Shown: positions 54,072-64,000 of the stretch, one piece after another | Layout: every line of letters starts with the position of its first letter | How positions within the stretch are numbered: the first letter of the stretch is position 1 | Source: Nemertoderma westbladi | Taxonomy: Eukaryota; Xenacoelomorpha; Nemertodermatida; Nemertodermatidae | Direction: 5' to 3' | Length of the DNA stretch: 64,000 nucleotides | Assembly (NCBI GenBank): GCA_032718475.1 | Contig: JAUCBJ010000137.1 | Span: forward strand, 38,805 to 102,804 | Made by a program: the position numbers and the translations under genes | The notes under the pieces: model-generated | Told to the model about the DNA's origin: nothing | The model's database searches: none | Seen by the model: only the letters and a program-made list of their open reading frames with translations

Positions 54072-55260
54072 AGTGGAGGACGTGCTGAAGCTGCTCCAAA
54101 ACTCCCACGTGAAGCAGCTAAACCTCGCGGACATCCTCTCTGAAGTCCTCTCCAAGACTCATCCTCACAGACAATCCAACCTGCGTCGAGTTGTGGGTCA
54201 AACTCCTTCTGCTCTGCCACCACTGTATTCCAACACTGAAACGAGGAGGCAGGTGGCAAACTTGATCCCTCACGCCCCACATCAACGGATTGATACGAGT
54301 TCCAGGATAGTCCACTAGACACCCCGGAAGACGCCAGAAGACGTGAACTTCGCTGGTGACTACTTAGTTTGTCTGGAGGATTTTCGAATCATGATCAAGG
54401 AGGGAAGAAAGTGCGGACTCACAATAAACCCAGCGAGAAGCAAACAAATATGCCTTGGAGCCAAGTCCAACGAGTCCCGTGAGCACATCCATGCCACATT
54501 TGACAAGGTCTGTGGGGGAATTCAGGTTCTCCCACTAGAGAACCTAACGATGCTCGGTGCTCCCATTGGTGGCACTGCCACCGTATCCTGCCTTTGGGAG
54601 AAGGCAGGGGACTTTGCCATTCTTGCCAACCAGTTGCCCCTCCTTGACTCCCACCATGCGTTCCTTCTCCTCCGCAATTCCTTTGCCATCCCCCAGCTCA
54701 CCTACTTTCTCTGTGCCACTCCGTGTTTCCAACACCCGGAACTCCTGGAGGAATACGGCCAAATCAATGCGACGCCAGCCAGGAGATTGCCAACTCAGTG
54801 ATCATGAACTCGGCTTGGACTCAGGAGAGCCTCCCAGCATGGATGGGTGGCCTCGGGTTGAGCTCCGCATTGCAGCCAGCACCTTCTGCCTATTCGCCCT
54901 CAACTGCTGCGTGCACTGCTCTCTCGGGCCGCCTCCATGAACCATCGGTTCCTCAACCCTCTATTTCCCCACGCCCATGAGGAGTGGAAGGACACCCTCC
55001 CGACCATAACCCAAACTCTAACAGACCCAGACGCAGTGAGACAGCATGCATGGATGAAGCCACTGCATGACGCAAACCACGCAGCTCTTCGGGCCACCAC
55101 CACAACGCAACTGGAGATTGCCCGTCTCAATGTGGTTGATGATCCAGTCTCTAGTTGCTGGCTCGAAGCCATTCCTATCAGTTCGTTGGGACTGAAACTC
55201 ACTGACACCCAGTTCCGAGTTTTAGCTACCACCCATGCCTCAGTTGCAAGGTAACAGAAC
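54072..55260 (+). pseudogene. Second decayed RT of the same non-LTR family
   Basis: 54343-54801 is open and covers the RT region after the catalytic box: FAGDYLVCLEDFRIM, GLTINPARSKQICLG, LTMLGAPIGG, then LLRNSFAIPQLTYFLCATPCF. Frame changes follow, with ESLPAWMGGLGLSSA near 54830 and EEWKDTLPTITQTL to LKLTDTQFRVL up to 55254. It corresponds to the RT section missing or unreadable in the copy at 49346-52510, so the two are separate insertions or one rearranged copy. The segment 54072-54342 is not clearly alignable. Confidence 0.7.
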
Positions 55261-55394
55261 CATACAGGTGCTCCTGGTGCAGAACCACTAACATACGATC
55301 AGACGGCCTCCATGGTCTGTCATGTCAGAGAAGCGCTGGGAGGATGGCACGTCACTCTATGTTGAACGACATAGTGCGGTGAGCCATTTCTCAA

Positions 55395-55640
55395 TTCTTA
55401 GTGGTACATCATTTTTGGTGCACCACAATTAGGGCGTGGCATGTAGGCTTACTTCAAATTTTCAAAATTATGATAATCAGAAAATACCACAAGGTTATCA
55501 TTTCAACACATTTTTATAGGTTATCTGGACCGCTGAGTCCATTGAAAGTAATATTGAAGCCTCAAGTCTTAGTGGTACATCATTATTGGAACACAAAAAT
55601 TAGGGCGTGGTACTTTTTCAAAATTTGAATAAGTGCCACT
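55395..55640 (+). repeat. Fold-back repeat, left arm
   Basis: Carries two units of a roughly 180-bp repeat (key words AGTGGTACATCATTTTTGG, TTAGGGCGTGG, GGTTATCTGGACCGCTGA). The same units appear in reverse orientation at 56335-56700. Confidence 0.7.
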
Positions 55641-56334
55641 TGTAAATGGATTCAATTCCATTGCATTATCCACCCGAAAATGGGACCAGTGGTATTTTAC
55701 CAATATAGTTGGCGATACGAGATTACCAATAATAATCTCGCCTCATAACCAACTTTGGGGGGGGGGGGGGGGGGGGCGACACAAGCCCTAAAGCCACAGA
55801 GAGAGGTGAGAGGTCAAACCACCTCGGAGGGAGAACATAGCTAGTAAAGGCTAGCGGCGGGGGGAAACACTCACAGGGAGTGCCAAAGTGACAATTAGTA
55901 TATAAGCCAATAGCAGGCAGGGAAGCACGTGAACAGAGATAGGAAAGCATCCACTGGGTACAGAAGGCCATGTAGAGTAAGAGGTGAAACCAATATCTGT
56001 GTGTATCAATCATATAATTATTCTGTATTACTGATTTACCGGTCAGTTCATTAATCACAGAGTTGCAGACCGGTCATAGTTTTCGACCGTCACCAAGTGA
56101 TCATATATTATTCTATCTGCTGTTATTCTGTATTGTGATATCAATTACATACTAATTCTGTGCTATTATAATTTGGCTATTATAATTATAAATTATAATT
56201 ATAATTTAACATTGAGAGACACAAACTCTGTTATTTTCCCCAACGGCCTTCGGCCAAAAGGACAGTAGCTCAGCAGCCCCAGCAGAACGGTGACGCATAC
56301 TAAAGCTTACCCGGTTGGGATCTACGATCCCGTC
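55641..56334. other. Centre of the fold-back repeat; G-run; no gene
   Basis: Contains a pure G tract of about 22 at 55755-55776 and an AATTATAATTATAA palindrome near 56185-56205. The stretch to 56334 (ending GATCCCGTCACA) looks like an inserted repeat, but I could not fix its ends or a target duplication. Confidence 0.4.
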
Positions 56335-56700
56335 ACACCACTCCCTAACTTTGGTGCACCAAAAATGCCGAAGCCCGAAGTCTTCAGGCTTCTATAATAC
56401 TTTCAATTGATTCAGCGGTCCAGAAAACCTGTAAATGTGCGTTGAAATCTGAACTTTGGTTTATTTTCCGAATCTCGTATTTTCAATATTTGAAGTGCCA
56501 CACCCTAATTTTGGTGTGCCAAAAAGGACAATCCACTAAGTCTTCAGGCTTCGATAATATTTTCAATCGATTCAGCGGTCCAGAAAACCTATAAAAACGC
56601 GTTGAAATCAAAAGATGGGGGCATTTTCCGAATATCATATTTTTCAAAATTTGTAGTGCCACGCCCACTTCTAAGGTGCACGAAAAATAGCATCCAGTTA
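56335..56700 (-). repeat. Fold-back repeat, right arm
   Basis: Two inverted units matching 55395-55640 (TTCAGCGGTCCAGAAAACCT, GTGCCACACCCTAATTTTGG). Divergence between units is noticeable, so the element is old. Confidence 0.7.
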
Positions 56701-57180
56701 AAATTTCGGAAATGGAATATAATCACCTACTAATGCTACCCAACAATGCCACACTATCCGTTTTTAGAATATCAAAAAGAATGTATATTTTGTCTTGGGA
56801 CTACTTCTATTTTTCATGAAAATTATTATACCCACCTTATAAAATTTTCATTTTTTTGGATTTGAGAATGTTCTTCGATAATTTTTTCACCTACAGCCTA
56901 AATGTCGTAGGATTTTATTGGATGATTACCAAATTACAGTGGGGGGGGGGGGGCGAATCGACCCTCCGCCAGTGCTGCTAATGGTCTAAACACCCCAGTG
57001 GTAATAGGGTTAACGTTTCGAAATCTGTTTAAAATCAATACAAAACATGACTGAAAGATAGCCCATTAAAATGAGAACTCATATTAAACAAGAGTAAACA
57101 GATTGGAAGATATGAGCGTATTAGACAAAAACATGTCAAAAGTCCCTACCCTTCCCTACAATAATAACACCAAATCAAGC
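56701..57180. other. No gene seen
   Basis: AT-rich, with a G run at about 56940-56953. Confidence 0.45.
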
Positions 57181-57480
57181 GGCTTGGCTCGGGGTCTGTC
57201 GGTCCTCCACAGATCCACTGTTACCATCGCACCCTGAGTCCTTTTCAGGCTCATTGTACACCAGGCAGCAAACAGCTTGGGCCGTCCATAGTCTGGTCTG
57301 AAGTCTTTCGACCCTATGCATGTCCACTCGCCCCTCAAAATCCTTTCGGGATTGGTCCTCAGGCAAGCCAAGTGGCTTGGGTCAGGGACTGTTGGGCGTC
57401 CGTAAATCCGCTGTTACCAGCACACCACGAGTCCTTTTTCAGGCTCAGTGTATGTCAGGCAGTGGACTACTCACTCATGC
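57181..57480. repeat. Tandem duplication of about 190 bp
   Basis: 57181-57290 and 57370-57475 share GAGTCCTTTTCAGGCTCA, CCACTGTTACCA/CCGCTGTTACCA and related words. Short ORFs here lie in several frames and on both strands and are not supported as genes. Confidence 0.55.
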
Positions 57481-58799
57481 TGCCCAGAGTCCAGTTATCG
57501 CCCCTTAGGTATAAAATCCGACACAATTTGTTGTCAGCTAATCCGAAAAAGCCCGTATTTTCGGCGGCTAAAGGTTGGTTAAAGGTTAAGGTGGCGGCAA
57601 CTTTTTAGTTTGGGGTTCTCGGGACTTATTAGACTTTTCATATTAGTAGAGTTTATTAAATCAATATGCACCCAGGTCCCAAATTGAAAATAACGTGAAC
57701 AGTTTTTGCAAAAGTTAAAATATTAAACTACAATTATTCTGTAAATTTAATAAGTTCATAAGAAATAAAGTATACTGGTTTAATATATGATAATAATGCA
57801 TACGCATGCATATTACTGTATATGTAAACTTGGCTAAATAATGTTAAAGTACGAGCTGCCGTATATCATTGTGAACTACAGAGTACATTTCATAAGTCTT
57901 ATTGATGTAAATTTTTATGTTACATAGGAGGAACCAACGTTATGGCATTCCATTGTAAATTACAACATTGATTTACTTTTCCCAACTTAACTCAAACACT
58001 TCTACGAATAGGAGTATAAGGCATCTGTCGTATGTTGTTTTCTCACAACATGTCGTCTCAATTTATGTTGTATTGTACAATCTTAAGAATTAAATTGCAT
58101 TGAAGACAATAACTTGCACCTTAAGTTTAATTGATGCATATCTCAGAAAGGTAGATTTAATCATGTTAAAATATTATATTCCTATAAAAAACATACGCAT
58201 TACTTTAATAAAAACCTGTTATCAGAAATTTGGACCACAAATGAAGGTACTGACAAAACACCTGTAAGACATGGAAGGCGCCCCACTAACTACTGTAACT
58301 ACATACAGTACAGTAGGTTGAAGTTACAAAATTGTACAGTAGGCCTAACATTGTGGCAAGGGATCCTTTTGTAAAACTTGTTCCAAAAGTGCCTGCCTGA
58401 TAGGTTCAGCCCCGCCGGAGTTAGGACAATTGCGACCCAAAAAAAATATTAAATAAAATTATCCAAATTAAACAAGAGTAAAAGCAATTTAAGGCATCAA
58501 CAATGTTAACAATATTCGCACAGTAGACGATGCTAATTTTTAGAGCAACAGTTAAATAATTAATTTAATTAATTGTAAGCATTCCAGAATTATTTAATTG
58601 GGAATAACATCCACATCCAACATCTCCTTATGCTAAGATGTAGCTTCAGTAAATTAAATATAGCTGCAGTAATTAGAGTTTAATTAAATAGTACATTTAA
58701 TATAAAATCATTGCAGAATAATTTATCATAGAGAATAATGTGTGGTCAACATCTCCTTACATACATATGTTAAAGTATTACTAGCAATCAAATTGAGTA
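57481..58799. other. No gene seen
   Basis: Very AT-rich. At about 58404-58440 a GGTTCAGCCCCGCC word like the SINE B box at 4315 is followed by GGACAATTGCGACCC, the unit of the next repeat. Confidence 0.5.
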
Positions 58800-58980
58800 T
58801 AATTATATAAATGTACAGTATCCGGACAATTGCGACCCGGACAATTGTGACACAAAAAATTTAGCTAAAATCATGGGTCGCAATTGTCGTCAGGGTCGCA
58901 ATTGTCCGGGTCGCTTTTTTCATGGTCGAAATTTTCCGGGTCTCAATTGTCCGGGTCTCCATTGTCCGGACTCCAGCCAC
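58800..58980. repeat. GGGTCGCAATTGTCC short repeat, in both orientations
   Basis: CCGGACAATTGCGACC-like units at 58821-58853, then seven or so degenerate units in the opposite orientation at 58873-58976. The two orientations can pair around a short AT-rich loop. Confidence 0.6.
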
Positions 58981-59535
58981 GCCAGGGTCCATGCTTATTC
59001 ACTCCATGAGGCTGCCAAAGTACAAGATTATGCACTGGTTGGTCCTCACGGCGAAAGCAATGTCCTGCAAAGCGGATGCGATTTTGTTCTAGTGTCAAGC
59101 TTGGGGGAAACAATGAGACACCTCCAATGTTATATAGTGTCTGGTTGGAGATGTGTGCATTGTACTTGACACAATGAACCCGGCGTAGCATTCTTGTGAA
59201 TGTGCCATTCAGAGATTTGGTGTCCTCAGCAGTTAGAGCCCAGCATGGACTCCCATAGAGGAGTACTGGAACTACTGCTGCTCTAAATAATCGGACCTTA
59301 AGTTTCCGATTAATTCTCGGTGACTTCCAAATCCTGGAAAGCCTATTCAAGGCTGCCCATGCCTTTCCCTTACGTATTCGAAGGTCCTCACCTGACTTCC
59401 AGATCCATGATCCCAGGTAACAGAAGTCGTCCACATGCTCAAGCATACCATCTTTTGAGATTATGCTCATCCGATCAGAGACTTGCTGAGGACTTTCAAA
59501 GTTAACTGTCAAAATTTTGGTCTTTCTGCGCCAGA
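58943..59535 (-). pseudogene. LINE reverse transcriptase C-terminal part (189 aa or more)
   Basis: An open stretch encoding the end of a non-LTR RT: RRKTKILTVNFESPQ, then DDFCYLGSWIWKSGEDLRIRKGKAW, LSRIWKS, PVLLYGSPCWALT and the AGHCFRREDQPVHNL tail shared with 1-352 and 43190-43413. It begins abruptly at about 59535, so it is 5'-truncated, as usual for LINEs. The catalytic RT motifs are not included. Confidence 0.82.
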
Positions 59536-60083
59536 CCCCCTATGGGTGTCTAGCATGGCCTGTGGATATATGGGGTGAAGGATGAACCGGTCGGTAGGCG
59601 GGATGCCTATTCATTCTGGCTTAGAGATAAAGGACTCTGTATCCGACTCCATTCTGTCCAGCTATCTGCCTGTCTGCACTTCCCGCAGTACAGCAGTGCC
59701 GGTACTCGTCGGGCTGTCAGGTACAGATACCATACCTCGCGCTGACGTCTCCCCAGCAACCCGGCCTATCTACCTGGCCGTGTAGTACCAGTATCTAACC
59801 GGTATCTACCAACCGGTATCGCTACGTATTCATTACCCGCCTACCCGGCCTACCTACCTGGCCGGGCGTCCGCCAATACATTGCCCTACCTATATACTGA
59901 CGTACCGGTACACTTTACCTGCTTTGTGTTATATATATACATATATATCTATATATTCTTATCGTTGTGTTGTGTACTGATATGCCCTTGCTTGAATCAT
60001 ATATATCAGTATATAGTAAGCCTATGTAACAGAACTATATATATATCGTTTTATACCGCCTCAGATACACTTCCACTCTGGCG
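59536..60083 (+). other. Possible 5' LTR of the gypsy-like element
   Basis: Rich in ACCGGTA words and (TA)n tracts (59930-59960). It lies directly upstream of a candidate primer-binding site and gag, so it may be the LTR, but no second LTR is in the window to prove it. Confidence 0.35.
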
Positions 60084-60095
60084 TGGTGGCAGCGG
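60084..60095 (+). promoter_or_regulatory. Candidate primer-binding site
   Basis: TGGTGGCAGCGG begins with the TGG expected for pairing with a tRNA CCA end and lies about 400 bp upstream of gag. The tRNA was not identified. Confidence 0.4.
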
Positions 60096-60479
60096 CCTCG
60101 GAAACGAATTCCAATCACAACGGTAAACTACTTTACTCGTACGGTACCCTACCTGCCTACGGTAATAGGCCTATCGGTATCGTGAATGCGGGTACCTGAT
60201 CGGTACTGTGCACTGAAATACTGAAATTGACCACTATACGTTGATCAAGCTTCCGGTACGCATTACTTCTGTACTTACTGCCTTTGATTATATTCAAAGT
60301 TATATATAATTATATTGCAGAGGGGTCCAGGTGGACTAAAGCTTCAGCTCAACACCCCACTCGAGGCCTGGTTGATGATGACCACACTGTGCCAGCTGCA
60401 CACGAGAAAGCACAGCACTTCAGAAAGTCACAGCTCTTGAACTATTACTCGGTCAAATTGCAAATTATGCTCCGATCAT

Positions 60480-61070
60480 TTCGCGTAACTCTATTGTACG
60501 AGCGTCTACCTCACTACCAGCTATCTGGCAAGCATTACGTTTACATTTCGGATTCGAGTCATCTGGGGCTCATTTTCTCGATTTTAATTCAATTCAATTG
60601 CAGCATGAAGAACGTCCAGAAGACCTCTATCAGCGCATTGTTGCCTTTGTCGACGACAACCTGCTCACTCGTGATGGAGGCATAACACACTTCAACGAAA
60701 CCCCTACTTCTGATGATGAAGTTTCCCCTTCTTTGGAGAACTTCATAGTCATTACGTGGCTTCGACTAATCCATGAAGACCTCCCCAACTTGTAAATCAA
60801 AGGTATGGTACTGAGCTCCGCTCACGTACTCTTGCCACGATTAAGCAGGAGATTAGCCAAGCACTGCCTTCCCTGCTCGATGAACTTCGAGCATCTGCCG
60901 ATGTCCGCACCTTCCGTACCAATGTTTCAAATAAACCACGATACAACTTGTCACGCACATCTTCAAGTATATCCCGTCGAGATCCACCCCGATCCCGAAC
61001 TCAATTGCCATGACCAAGCAAGGTATGCCCTGTATGTCAGCAGGCCAACCGGCCAACCACTGATCACTAT
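60480..61070 (+). pseudogene. Gypsy-like gag, broken
   Basis: The 60598-60795 frame reads [20 protein letters not shown]...[19 protein letters not shown] one-base deletion near 60792 shifts the frame, which continues [20 protein letters not shown] to a TGA at 61011-61013 and then the zinc knuckle CPVCQQANRPTTDHYLSAC. Both lesions are single events; the TGA is consistent with a CGA to TGA change. The N-terminal start could not be fixed. Confidence 0.7.
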
Positions 61071-62534
61071 TTGAGTGCTTGTCTGTACTTACCTGAACAG
61101 GATCGACAGTATTTTGTGCAAACCAGGTGCGTTGATCTATACGACTATGATGAATACTCCGAGGAAGAAATCGATCAATCAGGTGATCCCATAGGCACTG
61201 TACCTACCCCTAATGTTAACCGAGTTGCTGTTATTCGGTCACCATATCTAGATGTTATGTATGGACCACGCCCCTTACAGCTCTTACTTGATTGTGGTGC
61301 AGAGAGTGACTTGATACGTGAGTCATTTGCCCATGAGCTAGGTCTTACTATAACACCTAGTAAATGCCAGGTTCCAGCCCTTGCCGATGGTCAATCCACT
61401 CTGCTTGTGTCTGGGGAAACCCGCTTCTGTCTAAACCGTGGCAAACTAAAGTTTGACTTCCAGGGACTGGTTATCCCCAACCTGGGTTCACCGATAATTG
61501 GTGGAATGCCTTTCCTCAGTACAAATGATGTTGGAATCCGTGCAGCCAACAACCAGATTACTTTCAGAGATGGGTCGAGTACGTCATATGGGACTCATCC
61601 TCATAATGTAAGACATGCTCGCCACCATGATGCACCAATCCTCCGTGCCTCTGCACGATCTGTTATAGTATGGCCTGGCAATAGCCTGCAATTAGCTCTA
61701 CCACCAGCTGTAATTTATGAGGATTCTCTGTTGTTAGCACCACACATCCCAATAGGTGATCATAATATACTAAAACAACAGTGGTTTTCACCAATTTTGT
61801 CCCAGCCTTGTGATGGATATGTTAGTATTATGAATACCACAACTATACCAGTGTCAATCAAACGACACTCTCATGTGTGCACTGCTACCCCTGTTGGAGT
61901 CCTACCTAATTCTGAGTATTCCCCTGTAATACCACATACACCCATCATACGTTCAGTAACCTCAGCTAAACAGCCAAATATTGGTGCCATTAAACTTGAC
62001 CCTGACCATCTCTTAACCCAGCCACAGCGGGATGATTTGATGGCCATTATCATACGTTATTCTTCAGTTTTCGATGCCCAGTACCCTGGCTACAATGGAG
62101 CAGTTGGACCTTTTGAGGCTGTGGTTAACATGGGCCCCACCCTACCCCCCCAACAAAAGGGCCACATCCCACAGTATGGAAGGAATAGACTTGTAGAATT
62201 ACAGGACCGCTTCGACGAATTAGAAAACCTTGGTGTCTTCTCCACCCCTGAAAGAGCTGGCATCCAAGTTGAATACCTCAGACCGTCATTTCTTGTCACC
62301 AAGCCTAGTGGAGGTACACGCTTAGTAACCGCACTCAATGAGATCGCACGTTATGCGAAGCCACAACCTTCCCTTCTACCAGACGTTAGTTCAACCCTTC
62401 GAGCTGTAGGCAGATACAAATACATTGTAAGAACTGACTTAGTCAGCACCTTTTATCAAATTCCCTTAAAACGTGAATCAATGCGATATTGTGGAGTTGT
62501 TACTCCTTTCCGAGGAGTACGGGTATACAAGTAG
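61071..62534 (+). pseudogene. Gypsy-like protease and truncated RT (487 aa)
   Basis: Same frame as the knuckle of the preceding gag; the displayed start is not a true start. Residues about 65-150 are a retropepsin with LLDCGAESD as the active site, where Ser/Thr is more usual than Cys in the middle position, and PIIGGMPFL further on. RT begins near 340 (PPQQKGHIPQYGRNRLVELQ) and reaches motif A (YIVRTDLVSTFYQIPL) and VTPFRGVRVYK. It stops at 62534, before the catalytic YxDD box, and no RT follows, so the element is 3'-truncated, apparently by a breakpoint rather than a point stop. Assignment to Ty3/gypsy is by motif resemblance. Confidence 0.8.
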
Positions 62535-63427
62535 TATAAGAAGCTATGACACTGCGCCATGGTCACCCGTAGCCCATCATTACCATCAATTTCTACTCCT
62601 TCCTCCAATCAGAAGCCACCATTTCAACCATTAGCTGTGGTCGTTATTATTTCAACCAATCAGATGTCAGCATTTCATCCGTAATCATGGTAACTTCTCA
62701 AGTTCCCGCTTATTCCGCTAGAGGCGTTATTAGCCACCCATCGCTACTCCTTCCTCCAATCACCAACCTTTATTTTACAGGTGTTCGGGTGTCTACACTT
62801 AGCATCAGGTAACTTCTACTATTTTTCAAATCGCTACTATTTTTCACCAACCATTGCATATTCATCTTCACATAGCCTAACCTCACGATGCAAGGCTAGC
62901 CCCCCCAACCCATCGCTACTCAATCCACAGCTGTTACCCACCCAACCACCCACAAACCAACCAATCAACAGCGATGTTTACCTAACCCTACGGTTATTCA
63001 CCTTTTCGCCACGTTACCACCACTGCCACGTTACCACCACCACTGTATACTGTATATGGTGACGACGTGGCCATCTACACGCATCACATATATATTATAT
63101 TATATTGATTGCCAACTCCACGACTGCTGTCACCAAATCAACCACCCAGTATGATACATGAAATTCCACCACGTTCCAGCTACGCGTATACGAGCATTAG
63201 TGATTATTATTATTACGCAATAATTTTTGTTTATACAGTAGTTCCCTACCGGCTAATCAACCAATCAATAATCCGAATTTAGGCTATTTCTCAGTTTAAG
63301 ACCTGTATTATTTTTGAAAATATCTTATATATAATCTCTTGCTTTAATCACAATTAATCATTTGTAATGGTTTTAGTTTAAAAGTTTTTACTTTGTTTGT
63401 TTGATTTACAATAAAATAAATTAAATA
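62535..63427. other. No gene seen; CCAATCA-rich sequence
   Basis: Contains several CCAATCA/ACCAATCAG words and a degenerate duplication (TACTCCTTCCTCCAATCA at about 62593 and 62745). An ORF at 62781-63062 is low-complexity Thr/Ser/Pro and not convincing. Confidence 0.45.
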
Positions 63428-63871
63428 ATGTCTTCTGATTCCGATATGGTTATGCCAATAGTAAGGCATTCATTTTTTGCAGAAGATGGTGAAGCCTATA
63501 TTGTTATTGATTATACAATTTACCGTCAGGGAGATGATAAATATAAAATTGAGTTTTCTGAAAAAGCCAGGAAAGTTTTAACCTCAATTGATATTGATGC
63601 TTCTGATAATAGTATTCATCTCTTAGATTACAACCTGAAAGTTGAGCATGAGGGAAAATTAATCAACATCTTACTATTATCCATAATAGAGGGATTAATT
63701 GTTATTACACAATACAACGAAGCTGGTGAAAAGTTTGAAATATGGCTAAATCGCCATAATCCCTACGAAATTATGTCTTTCTTTATTGTAATGATTTCAA
63801 AAGAATCCTTTGTCGAAACTGAAGAATCAACAGATAATGTTGAATATGTTGATAATATCATTGATTCTTGA
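63428..63871 (+). CDS. Hypothetical acidic protein (147 aa)
   Basis: I do not recognise it. It starts at ATG after AATAAATTAAATA and ends in TGA. The composition looks coding: acidic, well-mixed residues with alternating hydrophobic/polar runs suggesting beta strands (AYIVIDYTIY, LINILLLSIIEGLIVITQY). No signal peptide, membrane segment with flanking charges, or Cys motif is present. It is AT-rich like its surroundings. It could be a host gene, one exon, or part of an unknown mobile element continuing past the window. Confidence 0.45.
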   Translation: MSSDSDMVMPIVRHSFFAEDGEAYIVIDYTIYRQGDDKYKIEFSEKARKVLTSIDIDASDNSIHLLDYNLKVEHEGKLINILLLSIIEGLIVITQYNEAGEKFEIWLNRHNPYEIMSFFIVMISKESFVETEESTDNVEYVDNIIDS

Positions 63872-64000
63872 CTTTTCCCTCTATATTATAAATATTTTAT
63901 GATTATTTATAAAATTTTAATGTTTTTAAATAATCGAAAATTGTAGTAGTAATTGTATATACAGTATAACAGATTTGTTTGTTGTTGTTGTGTATTGAGG
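63872..64000. other. No gene seen to window end
   Basis: AT-rich sequence; a TTTGTTTGTTGTTGTTG run lies at 63973-63990. Confidence 0.4.

Overview
This is a gene-poor, transposon-dominated stretch of a eukaryotic, almost certainly invertebrate animal, genome. Evidence: BEL/Pao and Ty3/gypsy-type LTR retrotransposons, two kinds of non-LTR retrotransposon remnants, tRNA-derived SINEs, many mini/microsatellites, an animal-type acylphosphatase, and no operon-like layout. The species cannot be fixed from the sequence; a marine invertebrate is a guess.

The core (about 4.86-41.38 kb) is a three-level nest that can be unpicked base by base. (1) Outermost is a small non-autonomous element with perfect 85-bp inverted repeats (4861-4946 and 41293-41378) and internal direct repeats. 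(2) Inside it sits a plus-strand BEL/Pao element, here BEL-1, with 1171-bp LTRs (5574-6744, 39669-40839) and a GCCTA target duplication; it is about 18.7 kb without its insert. (3) Inside BEL-1's integrase gene sits a minus-strand BEL/Pao element, BEL-2, 16.5 kb, with 2.0-kb LTRs (16309-18325, 30828-32843) and a TCTTA target duplication. BEL-1 carries gag, protease, reverse transcriptase, RNase H and integrase in one frame broken by one TGA, and has lost the second RT catalytic Asp. BEL-2 has the same domains, with one TAA, a G-run indel and two gag frame changes.

The most interesting content is a further coding region between integrase and 3' LTR in both elements (35338-39590 in BEL-1; 20579-19588, shorter, in BEL-2). 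The two are homologous to each other. They look nothing like an envelope: no signal peptide or membrane segment is visible. They share a CxxC...CxxH zinc-site region, and BEL-1's continues into a coiled coil, a long unrecognised domain, three tandem CCHC knuckles and a basic tail. I read this as an accessory nucleic-acid-binding protein of a large BEL/Pao lineage, and I do not recognise the family.

Outside the nest: a LINE fragment at the left end (1-352); a tRNA-derived SINE (4264-4507); an AT palindromic satellite (about 41.9-42.4 kb); a LINE 3' end (43190-43413); an acylphosphatase gene with a possible membrane anchor (44313-44846); a second SINE (45485-45670); a near-perfect 40-bp-arm hairpin (45916-46001); two minisatellites (46.37-47.49 kb, 48.69-48.95 kb); a decayed non-LTR RT gene split by a solo LTR (49.35-52.5 kb); a Cys-rich, probably GPI-anchored protein gene on the minus strand (53102-53836); another copy of that RT family (54.07-55.26 kb); a fold-back repeat (55.4-56.7 kb); a third LINE piece (58.95-59.54 kb, minus); a broken Ty3/gypsy-like gag-pol (60.08-62.53 kb); and an unrecognised 147-aa ORF (63428-63871). 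Only the acylphosphatase, the Cys-rich protein and perhaps the last ORF look like host genes.
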